A stretch of DNA of 27,051 bases, from positions 1 through 27,051 of the forward strand of contig CAYUGY010000005.1 of assembly GCA_964444515.1 (NCBI GenBank). The letters are read 5' to 3'. Both the position numbers and the translations under genes were made by a program. Shown here piece by piece: positions 6,706-14,500 of this stretch (positions within the stretch are counted from its first letter, which is position 1; the number at the start of each line of letters is the position of its first letter). Source of the DNA: JAIXRY01 sp964444515 (GTDB taxonomy: Bacteria; Patescibacteriota; Minisyncoccia; Phycocordibacterales; UBA9973). The notes beneath the pieces are model-generated. The model made no database searches and was not told the DNA's origin. It saw nothing but the letters and a program-made list of their open reading frames with translations.

Positions 6706-7125
6706 GCCTCCAATATGAAATATTACAGGCCCTTGTTCTGGATCAGATTCAATGAGTTGAAAATGTAAATGTTTGACTGTCGCTCCAGAGATTTTTGTAT
6801 CTCCAAAACGCATACACAATGCACCGCCTTTGATTTCATATTCGGTACATATTTCATTCGCCAATACAAATAATTCTTTGAATGCATATGCACTTAGTCC
6901 AGACAAATCATCGGCATATTTTCGTGTAATAAACAAAATTTGTTTTTTACTGTTTGTATATGGCCATTGGTTTTCAGTTACGAACCAATACGTTCCAGTT
7001 TTTAATATCGGATTCTTGTGATATTTTTGAATGTTTTCTTCTGAAAAAGGGTCATCACCAGCATTAATAATCTGCTGCATAACTTTCCTTTGTTCATCCA
7101 ATCGAGCGTTGTCTATATCAACCAT
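6685..7125 (-). CDS. HIT-family protein with an HxHxQ active site
   Basis: This is a HIT-like nucleotide-binding protein of 146 residues from the ATG at 7125. The frame is open to an ATG at 7197 (170 residues), but that start would overlap the end of thyA and its terminator, so 7125 is preferred; it begins MVDIDNARLDEQRKVM. The active-site stretch near the C-terminus is V-K-H119-L-H121-F-Q-L-I, so the third position is glutamine instead of histidine. In the HIT superfamily HxHxQ is typical of the GalT / Ap4A-phosphorylase branch, which transfers nucleotidyl groups, whereas HxHxH members hydrolyse. The start also contains GDDPF, where many HIT proteins carry a zinc-binding C-x-x-C; no such pair is seen here. 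The substrate is unknown. Confidence 0.75.
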   Translation of the reverse strand: MVDIDNARLDEQRKVMQQIINAGDDPFSEENIQKYHKNPILKTGTYWFVTENQWPYTNSKKQILFITRKYADDLSGLSAYAFKELFVLANEICTEYEIKGGALCMRFGDTKISGATVKHLHFQLIESDPEQGPVIFHIGGKKKTEQ

Positions 7126-7145
7126 TATTTTTTTTGTTTTCCCAT

Positions 7146-7172
7146 AAAAATATGCCACATTTCTGTGGCATA
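7146..7172 (-). terminator. Terminator after thyA (minus strand)
   Basis: A 9-bp stem, TATGCCACA / TGTGGCATA (7151-7159 with 7164-7172), is followed on the minus strand by five T (7150-7146). Confidence 0.75.
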
Positions 7173-7180
7173 TGCAAGTT

Positions 7181-8089
7181 TTAGACAGGTGTATCAAGAA
7201 ACATCTTTTCTCCAGGATAATAATCTTCGATTGAAAAATCCGTCTTTCGATAATCTTGAATTCTTTCCAGTGTCTTGTTCAATTTGATTGTTGGAAATCT
7301 CTCTGTCGGTCTACTTAGAACTTCATCAACATATTTATATTGAGACTCATAAATATGAGCATCTTCAATCATGTAGTTTAGTCTTCTGAAAGTATAACCC
7401 AGTGTTTGGGATAACATGAGACCAAAGCCTGCGTACTGGACAATGTTTGAAACAAGTCCGACCAACACATCAGCACTTCTTTGTGTGTGAAGAATGTCAA
7501 TTGTCTTTTTTTCTTCATCTACAAATACTCTGATCCAACCATGACATGGTGCGACCACAACTCTTCGCGGAAATTCTTTGTTACCACTGGCTGTGTAATA
7601 GGGAATCCAAGGATCAATTTTGTGTGTACGAATAAAAGGAGATTTACGAATTTGATTTTGAATATTTTCGATTTGATCAAAAAATTTTCCATCAGGAGTA
7701 GGAACTCTTGCCCATCCAGGACCATAAGATCCAGGACCAAGATCTCCTTCTTCTAGTCCGAAGTGATTACATTTTTCTTTTGTAACCCATTTGTCCCAAT
7801 AAATCTTTGGGCAACCAAATGATATTAGTTCTTCAAGTGTGCGAGCACCGTTTAAAAAACCAATATGTTCTCCCATTGCACCAAAAAATCCTTTTTCAAA
7901 ATCTCTTTCAGTGATTAACGGAAATCCGTTACTCATTTCAAACACAAGTGTTTGCATTTGCAAGTACTTAGCTTTTTCTCCGTGAATGACAGTTGTTTCT
8001 TCGCCTTCCATCCATATTTTTTTGAGAAGTCCTAAGTATTGAAAATCAGGATTTCTTTCTGAAAATGGCATGTAATTAATTGTGTTCAT
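7181..8089 (-). CDS. thyA: Thymidylate synthase, divergent ThyA family
   Basis: This 302-residue protein (E. coli ThyA has 264) converts dUMP to dTMP using methylene-tetrahydrofolate. Visible family features are GDLGPGSYGPGWAR (115-128), the catalytic P181-C182-H183, QRSAD (203-207), N215 in GLVSNIVQYA (this asparagine selects uracil over cytosine in the family) and D243-A-H-I-Y247. Several parts are unusual: the N-terminal RTG motif, whose arginine holds the dUMP phosphate, is not present where expected (IHGEKAKYL instead), and the region before the catalytic cysteine is expanded. It is therefore a remote ThyA member; dUMP or dCMP hydroxymethylase activity is an alternative. The gene has a perfect promoter and lies downstream of folA. 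Confidence 0.85.
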   Translation of the reverse strand: MNTINYMPFSERNPDFQYLGLLKKIWMEGEETTVIHGEKAKYLQMQTLVFEMSNGFPLITERDFEKGFFGAMGEHIGFLNGARTLEELISFGCPKIYWDKWVTKEKCNHFGLEEGDLGPGSYGPGWARVPTPDGKFFDQIENIQNQIRKSPFIRTHKIDPWIPYYTASGNKEFPRRVVVAPCHGWIRVFVDEEKKTIDILHTQRSADVLVGLVSNIVQYAGFGLMLSQTLGYTFRRLNYMIEDAHIYESQYKYVDEVLSRPTERFPTIKLNKTLERIQDYRKTDFSIEDYYPGEKMFLDTPV

Positions 8090-8115
8090 CTATATTATTT
8101 TTTTAATCCAAGCGG

Positions 8116-8144
8116 ATTATATAGATAATCTATGGTAGTGTCAA
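8116..8144 (-). promoter_or_regulatory. Perfect consensus promoter for thyA
   Basis: On the minus strand: TTGACA (8144-8139), a 17-bp spacer and TATAAT (8121-8116). The predicted start near 8109 gives a 5' leader of about 20 nt. Confidence 0.85.
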
Positions 8145-8147
8145 TAA

Positions 8148-8176
8148 AAATAAATCCCGCAAATGCGGGATTTTTT
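8148..8176. terminator. Terminator between folA and thyA
   Basis: AAATCCCGC paired with GCGGGATTT (8152-8160 with 8165-8173), with T runs on both strands. It ends the folA transcript, so thyA is transcribed separately from its own promoter. Confidence 0.85.
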
Positions 8177-8693
8177 ATCTTCTTTCAAGCTTCTGAAAAG
8201 TAATAGAATATTGATTTTTTTCATCTGCGACATAAGTCTGTTGTTCTAAAAGTAAAAAATCATCTTTGTTCCACTCTGGAAAAAATACGTCTCCTTCGAT
8301 TTCAGCTCCAACCCTGGTAATTAGAAGTGTGTCAGCAATCGTAAGTCCCCATTTGAATATTTCTACACCGCCAATAATAAAGATTTTTAATCCGGAATTT
8401 TCAGTAGCAAGAATCGCTTCAGCAAATGACTTTACATACACAAGATTTTCTATGCCGTGATCATTTTCCAATAACTCCATATTTCTTGTGATAACAACAT
8501 TCAGTCTCTTTGGTAGAGGGCGAAATGCAGGATCAAAAGAATCGTATGTCTTTCTACCCATGATGACTACGTGTCCCGTAGTCGTTTCCCTAAAAAGTTT
8601 TATGTCTTTCGGCAGTTTCCCCATCCAAGGAATGGTGTTTCCTTTTCCAATAACTCCGTTATTGGCAATAGCTACAATTAATGATATTTCCAT
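8175..8693 (-). CDS. folA: Dihydrofolate reductase
   Basis: This 172-residue protein has the normal DHFR length. It shows SLIVAIANNGVIGKGNTIPW at the N-terminus, LPKDIKLFRETT with the acidic active-site D30, the NADPH-binding VIMGRKTYDSF, LPKRLNVVITRN, and IFIIGGVEIF. The enzyme reduces dihydrofolate to tetrahydrofolate with NADPH, regenerating the cofactor consumed by thymidylate synthase, which is encoded next on the same strand. The two genes have separate promoters and a terminator between them, so co-regulation is not obligatory. Confidence 0.95.
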   Translation of the reverse strand: MEISLIVAIANNGVIGKGNTIPWMGKLPKDIKLFRETTTGHVVIMGRKTYDSFDPAFRPLPKRLNVVITRNMELLENDHGIENLVYVKSFAEAILATENSGLKIFIIGGVEIFKWGLTIADTLLITRVGAEIEGDVFFPEWNKDDFLLLEQQTYVADEKNQYSITFQKLERR

Positions 8694-8718
8694 TATGTCA
8701 TTTTTTTATTCCGTCCGC

Positions 8719-8748
8719 AGTATAGCAGGTAATGCATACGTATTTCAA
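8719..8748 (-). promoter_or_regulatory. Promoter for folA
   Basis: On the minus strand: TTGAAA (8748-8743), an 18-bp spacer ending TGC, and TATACT (8724-8719). It is back to back with the argS promoter. Confidence 0.6.
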
Positions 8749-8750
8749 AG

Positions 8751-8779
8751 TTGACAAACCTCATCAAAAAGAGTAAGGT
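8751..8779 (+). promoter_or_regulatory. Candidate promoter for argS
   Basis: TTGACA (8751-8756), a 17-bp spacer and TAAGGT (8774-8779). The -35 box is perfect and the -10 box is weak. The leader would be about 100 nt. Confidence 0.5.
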
Positions 8780-8835
8780 TGTAGCAGGTTGGTCCTGTTT
8801 TTTTCTTTTTATACTTTGTTTTTATATTTTTAGTT

Positions 8836-8881
8836 AGCCCCCGTCACTTTGAAAGTGGCGGGGTCTTTGTTTGTGGGGGCT
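8836..8881 (+). promoter_or_regulatory. Candidate attenuator-like hairpins in the argS leader
   Basis: CCCGTCACTTT pairs with the following AAAGTGGCGGG (about 8840-8862) and is followed by TCTTTGTTT, resembling a weak terminator. The same C-rich 5' arm (AGCCCCC, 8836-8842) can instead pair with GGGGGCT at 8875-8881. The two folds exclude each other. No T-box sequence is seen here. Confidence 0.4.
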
Positions 8882-8889
8882 GATGCGGT

Positions 8890-10576
8890 ATGCTAGGAAC
8901 TATGGATATACAAAATCTCCTCCGAGAAACAATACAGAAAGCACTTACAAACCTTGGTATCGAAGGTGCTCATTTTGCGCTCGAATTTCCAACTGACAGT
9001 GCTCATGGTGACTATGCCACCAATGTGGCGATGGTCTTCGCCAAACAACTCGGCAAAAATCCAAAAGAGCTCGCAGAGGAAATCAAAATAGAAATCGAAA
9101 AATCCCTTCCACAAGAAATCGCTCATATTGATATCGCGGGTCCAGGCTTCATCAACTTCACCCTTTCAAATACTTTTTTTGTACATGAACTGAATCACAT
9201 TGAACAAAAAGGGGAGGTATACGGAAAAAGTGCTATCCATGACGGAAAGAATATTTTGATAGAACATTCAAGTCCGAATCTTTTCAAGGCATTTCATATT
9301 GGTCATGTGATGAATAACACCGTTGGTGAAGCAATCTCACGACTCGCGAAATTCTCTGGTGCTGAAGTCAAAGTGATTTCATATCCATCAGATATTTCGC
9401 TCGGTATCGGCAAGGCAGTGTATATTATGCTTGCAGATGGTAAAGAAAAATTAAATTCATATGCAACCGACACAGAAAAGCTTGCATATTTGGGAGAGTG
9501 TTATGTTCGCGGAACCAAAGCATTTGAAGAAAGTGATGAAGTCAAAACTCGTGTTCGAAAAATTACAAAACATCTCTATGACCACATACCAAGTGAAGAA
9601 CTGACTGCTTATGAAGCGGGCAAGGAAATCAATTTGGACTATTTCAAAAAGATTGTTGCACGACTCGGTTCTCACTTTGATGCGTTCATTTACGAAAGTG
9701 AAGCAGGGAAAGTTGGTCAGCAAATCGTTGAATCAAACATCAGTTCCGTGTTTACCAAAAGTGAAGGTGCGGTGGTATATGAAGGTGAAAAAGTCGGATT
9801 ACACACACGTGTATTCATCAACAGTGAAGGGTATCCAACGTATGAAGCCAAAGATGTTGGTTTGATGTCACTCAAATTCGAACGATACAATCCTGACCTT
9901 TCTATTTTTATTACTGACCACGAACAAACTAATTATTTTGAAGTGGTGAAGTCCGCTGCCGGAGAAATCAATCCAGTCTGGGCAGAGAAAACAGTTCACC
10001 GTACCCACGGACGCATGTCTTTCAAAGGACAGAAGATGTCTTCACGATTGGGCGGTGTGCCACTTGCAGCGACATTGATCGATACAGTTGTAGAAGAAGT
10101 CAAAGAAAAAAATCCTGAGAGTACTGATGTATCAGCAGATATGATTGCAATTGGTGCATTGAAACTCGCAATCCTTCGTGCAAAAGCAGGAAGTAATATT
10201 AACTTTGATCCGGAAACATCACTGTCATTCGAAGGGGATTCAGGTCCGTATTTGCAATACTCTATCGTGCGTGCAAAATCAGTCTTGAACAAAGCACTTG
10301 CACAAGGATTGTCTCCAGTATTTGATGAGACAAAAGCATTCAATCAATTGGAGCGACAGCTCACCAGATTTCCGTTTGTTGTAGAAAAGAGTGTTGCTGA
10401 ATGGGCACCGCACCATGTAGCAATCTATGTGCTTGAGCTCGCGCACTTGTGGAATAGTTGGTACGGAAATACACACATTATTGATTCAGACAAAAAAGTT
10501 GCCGNNNNNNNNNNCAGCACAAGTGCTTGAAAATGCAGTGCGATTGTTGGGAATAGAGATTCCACAATCAATGTAA
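8890..10576 (+). CDS. argS: Arginyl-tRNA synthetase, interrupted by an assembly gap
   Basis: This class I synthetase charges tRNA-Arg with arginine. It has the N-terminal Add-1 domain (DSAHGDYATNVAMVFAKQLG), the signature LFKAFHIGHVMNNTVGEAIS with HIGH, a KMSSR variant of the KMSKS loop (FKGQKMSSRLGGVP), and the anticodon-binding domain starting around FEGDSGPYLQYSIVRAKSVL. The coding sequence runs into 10 N at 10505-10514. After the gap the family C-terminus (AQVLENAVRLLGIEIPQSM) is found in another phase, ending at the TAA at 10574-10576. The true gap must therefore be a multiple of three; about ten residues are expected, longer than the N run shows. Either the ATG at 8890 or the one at 8902 could be the start. 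Confidence 0.93.
10505..10514. other. Assembly gap (10 N) inside argS
   Basis: Ten N bases. The flanking argS frames do not match, so the length is a placeholder. Confidence 0.95.
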
Positions 10577-10582
10577 TATTTA

Positions 10583-10629
10583 CAACAAAATAAAAACGGC
10601 AGACCAGAGGTCTGTCGTTTTTATTTTGT
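10583..10629 (+). terminator. Terminator after argS
   Basis: A stem of about 21 bp (10583-10605 with 10609-10629, one G-T pair) has a 3-nt loop. It is rich in A before and T after, so it could work in both directions. Confidence 0.88.
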
Positions 10630-10668
10630 TGGTATGTTATATTTCGAAATGGAATAATAGTCATTGAA

Positions 10669-11052
10669 ATGAAAACATATTATCACGTTATTTTTTGGAT
10701 ATCGTTGGTGATATGTCTGTTGCCAACGAACACATTTAGTGCAATTAGTTCTTTTAGTCTGATTATTGTTCTTGCACTACAATTCCTCTGGTTTTTTGGA
10801 CTCGGAGCAATTATTGCCGAAGATATTGTAAAAAAAGAAATTCCGGTCAAGATTATTTTTTTGCCGGTGATTGCCATTATTATTGCAATCAATGCAAAAT
10901 ATTTTTTTGGTTTTGATAATCCCGTTTTTACGTTTCAATGGTGTTTTATCACATTTGTTACCACCGCGATTGTCGCTAGTATTTTTATAACAATCGGTTT
11001 ATTATTCAAGCTCTTAATAAAAAAAATATTTAGAAAAAAGCCGCCTGTGTAG
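10669..11052 (+). CDS. Small four-helix membrane protein, unknown
   Basis: I do not recognise this protein of 127 residues. It is very hydrophobic, with likely membrane helices at about 7-23, 29-50, 60-77 and 88-115, and a basic tail (KKIFRKKPPV) that suggests the C-terminus is cytoplasmic. The TAG stop lies inside the hairpin of its own terminator. It is a single-gene transcript between argS and the ileS T-box leader, and no functional link to either is visible. Confidence 0.6.
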   Translation: MKTYYHVIFWISLVICLLPTNTFSAISSFSLIIVLALQFLWFFGLGAIIAEDIVKKEIPVKIIFLPVIAIIIAINAKYFFGFDNPVFTFQWCFITFVTTAIVASIFITIGLLFKLLIKKIFRKKPPV

Positions 11053-11063
11053 GCGGTTTTTTT
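11035..11063 (+). terminator. Terminator overlapping the stop of the membrane protein gene
   Basis: AAAAAGCCGCCT paired with AGGCGGTTTTT around GTGT. The stop codon (11050-11052) is within it, and the T-tract merges into the -35 box TTGACG of the next promoter. Confidence 0.85.
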
Positions 11064-11090
11064 GACGCAATAGTATTTTTGGAGTACTAT
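11062..11090 (+). promoter_or_regulatory. Promoter for the T-box leader and ileS
   Basis: TTGACG (11062-11067), a 17-bp spacer and TACTAT (11085-11090). The predicted start near 11097 is just before the first T-box helix. Confidence 0.75.
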
Positions 11091-11168
11091 ACAAACATAA
11101 GCGATGAACGAGCTATCACTCGGGAGCTTGGGAAGAAACCCTAGGGGAGTAGAACCCATAAATGAGAC

Positions 11169-11210
11169 GGAGCGGAATTTTTGGAAACATGTTTCCAAAA
11201 ATTCCGCTCC
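11169..11210. repeat. Perfect 42-nt palindrome (Stem III of the T-box)
   Basis: GGAGCGGAATTTTTGGAAAC and its exact complement meet around a CATG centre with no spacer: 21 bp on each side. In the RNA it forms one long hairpin with a small forced loop. Confidence 0.9.
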
Positions 11211-11258
11211 CAAAAACAAGGTGGTACCACGATTTCTCTGTCGTCCGCGACAAAAAAG

Positions 11259-11310
11259 AAACCCGTCCTTGTATAGCAATTTTGTATTGTTATACGCGGA
11301 CGGGTTTTTC
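11259..11310 (+). terminator. T-box regulatory terminator
   Basis: AAACCCGTCC (11259-11268) pairs with GGACGGGTTT (11298-11307), then TT. Inside, GTATA pairs with TATAC (11271-11275 with 11291-11295). On the minus strand it can also end the small gene at 11310-11477. Confidence 0.88.
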
Positions 11311-11477
11311 TATTCTATTTCTCCATTTATATAAGTAACTATAAGTTTGGGCCATAAAAAAATATTAGATAATCTTTCAAAGACATCTTTTTTTTCTTCA
11401 GTTAGGTTCAATGCACAAACGAGTCCAATTCCTAAATAGTTCATCACAAGAATTATGTAGAGTAATATAGTAGTCAT
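11310..11477 (-). CDS. Small membrane protein gene antisense to the ileS leader
   Basis: A 55-residue open frame runs from the ATG at 11477 to a TAG at 11310-11312. Residues 3-22 form a hydrophobic helix (ILLYIILVMNYLGIGLVCA), followed by a charged segment (NLTEEKKDVFERL) and a second semi-hydrophobic stretch (FLWPKLIVTYI). Support for a real gene is its promoter: TTGACA, 17 bp and TATTTT on the minus strand, giving a leader of about 20 nt. Its stop abuts the T-box terminator, which would end both transcripts. The function is unknown. The ileS readthrough mRNA is fully antisense to it, so the two could interfere with each other. Confidence 0.5.
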   Translation of the reverse strand: MTTILLYIILVMNYLGIGLVCALNLTEEKKDVFERLSNIFLWPKLIVTYINGEIE

Positions 11478-11504
11478 TTTAAAAAGAATTTACAAACCAT
11501 TCAA

Positions 11505-11533
11505 AAAATATCATTATTAAACTAATTTGTCAA
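11505..11533 (-). promoter_or_regulatory. Promoter for the small antisense gene
   Basis: On the minus strand: TTGACA (11533-11528), a 17-bp spacer and TATTTT (11510-11505). The -35 box ends two bases before the ileS ATG at 11536. Confidence 0.65.
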
Positions 11534-11535
11534 TT

Positions 11536-14500
11536 ATGAATCCATCAAACGAAAACAATCAAAAATCTCAATCAGCCCTTCGCGAAGAAGCAGTTTTAGC
11601 ATTCTGGAAAGAAAACCAAATCTTCGAAAAAAGTTTGGAAAAAGAATCACCAAAAGGTGAATATGTTTTCTATGATGGACCGCCATTTGGAACAGGGCTT
11701 CCACACTACGGACACTTGCTTGCAGGCACGATCAAGGATGCGTTTCCTCGATACTATACGATGAATGGATACAATGTACGTCGTAAATGGGGATGGGATT
11801 GCCATGGTTTACCTGTTGAGAATCTGATTGAAAAAGAACTCAACCTCAATACCAAAAAAGAAATTGAAGAATATGGTATCGACAAATTCAATCAAGCTGC
11901 CAAAAACAGCGTACTTCGCTATGCGCATGAATGGGAACGAATCGTTCCGAAGATGGGACGTTTTGTTGATATGGATGATTCATACAAAACAATGGATGCA
12001 ACCTATACTGAAACAATTTGGTGGATGTTCAAACAACTCTCTGAAAAAGGATTGATTTACGAAGGTTACAAGACAATGCATTTGTGTCCACGTTGTGAGA
12101 CAACTCTTTCAAACTTCGAAGTCTCTCAAGGGTACAAAGATATCACTGATATTTCTGTCTACGTAAAATGTGAACTCGTTGATGAACCGCAAACATATAT
12201 GCTCGCATGGACAACAACCCCGTGGACTTTGCCGGGCAACGTTGCGCTTGCAGTAAATGAAGAAACAACATACGTCTATGTTCGTATTACCAACGGCGAT
12301 TCTGGTGATGCATTGTTCGTCTGTGCTGAAGAAAGACTTGCCACCGTTTTTGCTGGCAAGGAATATGAAGTTGTTAAAAAGGTGAAGGGAAGTGAGTTGG
12401 CAGGATTGTCATACAAAGCACCATTTGATTATTTCCAAAAAGATACAACAATTGAAAACCATCAAAATGGTTGGAAGGTGTACAGTGCACCATTCGTTAC
12501 CAATGATTCGGGTACTGGAATCGTACACATTGCATCTGCATTTGGTGAAGATGACATGAAGCTTGGACAAGAAAAGAAATTACCGTTTGTTCAACATGTT
12601 AAAACAAACGGACATTTTGTCGACCAAGTTGAACATTTTGCTGGTATGCAGGTCAAACCAAAAGATAATCACCAAGCGACTGATATCGAAATCATCAAAT
12701 ACCTTGCACATAATCATCTCTTGTTTGAAAAATTAAAAATAGTCCACTCATATCCGCATTGTTGGCGTTGTAGTACACCACTACTCAATTACGCATCAAG
12801 CTCTTGGTTCGTAGAAGCAACAAAGCTCAAAGAAAAACTTTTGAAAGCTAACAGTGCTGTGGAGTGGGTGCCTGAACACGTCAAAGAAGGGCGTTTTGGT
12901 AACTGGCTTGAAAATGTTCGTGACTGGGCTATTTCTCGCAGTCGATACTGGGGTGCGCCGTTGCCGGTATGGAAAGGAGTAGAAAGTGGAAAAAAATATG
13001 TCATCGGAAGTGTTGATGAACTCAAATCACATACAAAGAAATCCGGTAACAATTATTTCGTGATGCGTCACGGAGAGACAGAAAATAATCTCAAGAGTAT
13101 TTGGTCGCTTGATAAACAAGTAATTGATGTATTGACCGAAAAGGGAATAGCAAAAATCAAAGAACAGGCTCTTACACTTGCTGATAAAAAAATCGATATC
13201 ATAATCGCTTCGCCTTTTTCTCGAACAACGCAAACAGCGCAGATTGTGGCAGAAACAATTGGTCTGGATAAGAATGCTGTGGAAGTAGAAGACCTTCTCT
13301 CAGAATGGAATGTTGGTAATCAATTCAACGGTCAATCAATCGATAGTTATTTTGAGGTTCGTAATACATCAAATGATCGGTATGGGTTCAAAACAGCCGA
13401 CGGTGAATCATATGTCGATGTATTGAAACGTGTTGGACAATTTCTCTACGATCTTGAAAACAAATATCAAGGTAAAAATATTTTGATTGTTTCTCATGGG
13501 GCACCAACACGAGCAATAGAACTCGTTACTAATGGATTTGTTTTGGAAAATCTTTTTGAACAAACAAGAAATTATGTGAATTTTGATAATGCAGAAATTC
13601 GCAAAATCGATTTCACTCCGCTTCCACATAATGAAAATTATGAACTCGACATGCATCGTCCATATATCGATACCGTACAACTTGTTGGCGACGATGGTGA
13701 AGTATTGGTTCGTGTACCAGAAGTTTTTGACTGTTGGTTTGAATCAGGTGCTATGCCGTATGCACAACTACATTATCCATTTGAAAACACTGAGTTGTTC
13801 GAAAAGAATTTTCCAGCAGACTTTATTGCTGAAGGACTCGATCAGACACGCGGATGGTTTTATAGTTTGATGGTGCTTGGTGTCGCGCTCTTCGACAAGA
13901 GTCCATACAAGCATGTGGTGGTAAACGGTTTGATTCTTGCAGAAGATGGACAGAAGATGTCTAAGAGTCTTCGCAATTACCCAGACGTAGAACCGACGAT
14001 CGACCGATATGGTGCGGATGCGTTGCGGTATTACATTTTGTCATCCCCTGTTGTCAAAGGCGAAGAATTGCATTTTTCTGAAAAAGAATTGGCACAAGTA
14101 GCAAGTCGAGTTGTTGGAAGATTGTCGAACGTGCTTTCTTTCTATGAACTGTATCGAAATACAACTATAGAGAATAATGCATCAAATCATCAAAGTGATA
14201 ATGTATTGGACACATGGATTCTTGCTCGGTTGTCACAACTACTAGCTGAAGTAAACAATGGAATGCAATCATACGAACTCGACAAAGCGGTTCGTCCTAT
14301 CGATATGTTTATCGACGATCTTTCTACCTGGTATTTGCGTCGTTCACGTGATCGTCTCAAAGATGGAGACACACAAGCTATCGCAACACTGTATACCGTT
14401 TTGAAAACTACCGCACAAGTTATTGCACCGTTTATGCCATTTATTGCCGAAGAAATTTGGTTGAAATTAAAACATGAAGGCGATCAAGAAAGTGTGCATC

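Larger units (their letters stand above)
11097..11310 (+). promoter_or_regulatory. T-box riboswitch controlling ileS (transcriptional, ultrashort Stem I type)
   Basis: The leader contains the T-box sequence AAGGTGGTACCACG at 11218-11231, a close match to the consensus AGGGUGGNACCGCG. Upstream is a short Stem I with the isoleucine codon ATC (11115-11117) in its terminal loop (GAGCT paired with AGCTT, or CGAG with CTCG). G and C tracts alternate at 11130-11157 as expected for the Stem II A/B pseudoknot. A long Stem III lies at 11169-11210. The bulge UGGU (11222-11225) can pair with the ACCA end of uncharged tRNA-Ile. CAAGG (11217-11221) can pair with CCTTG (11267-11271) as antiterminator, competing with the terminator that starts at 11259. 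Uncharged tRNA-Ile should allow readthrough into ileS. Confidence 0.92.

Noticed and set aside
7126..7197. Longer N-terminus for the HIT protein
   Set aside because: It would run through the thyA terminator hairpin and overlap the thyA stop; the extra residues do not look like the family.
11104..11334. A 76-codon plus-strand open frame in the ileS leader
   Set aside because: It lies entirely within the T-box helices and terminator; its codons follow the RNA structure and the peptide looks unlike a protein.
13048..13640. Separate phosphatase gene instead of a fused domain
   Set aside because: The frame is uninterrupted from the IleRS N-terminus to its C-terminus and IleRS sequence resumes in phase after the domain.
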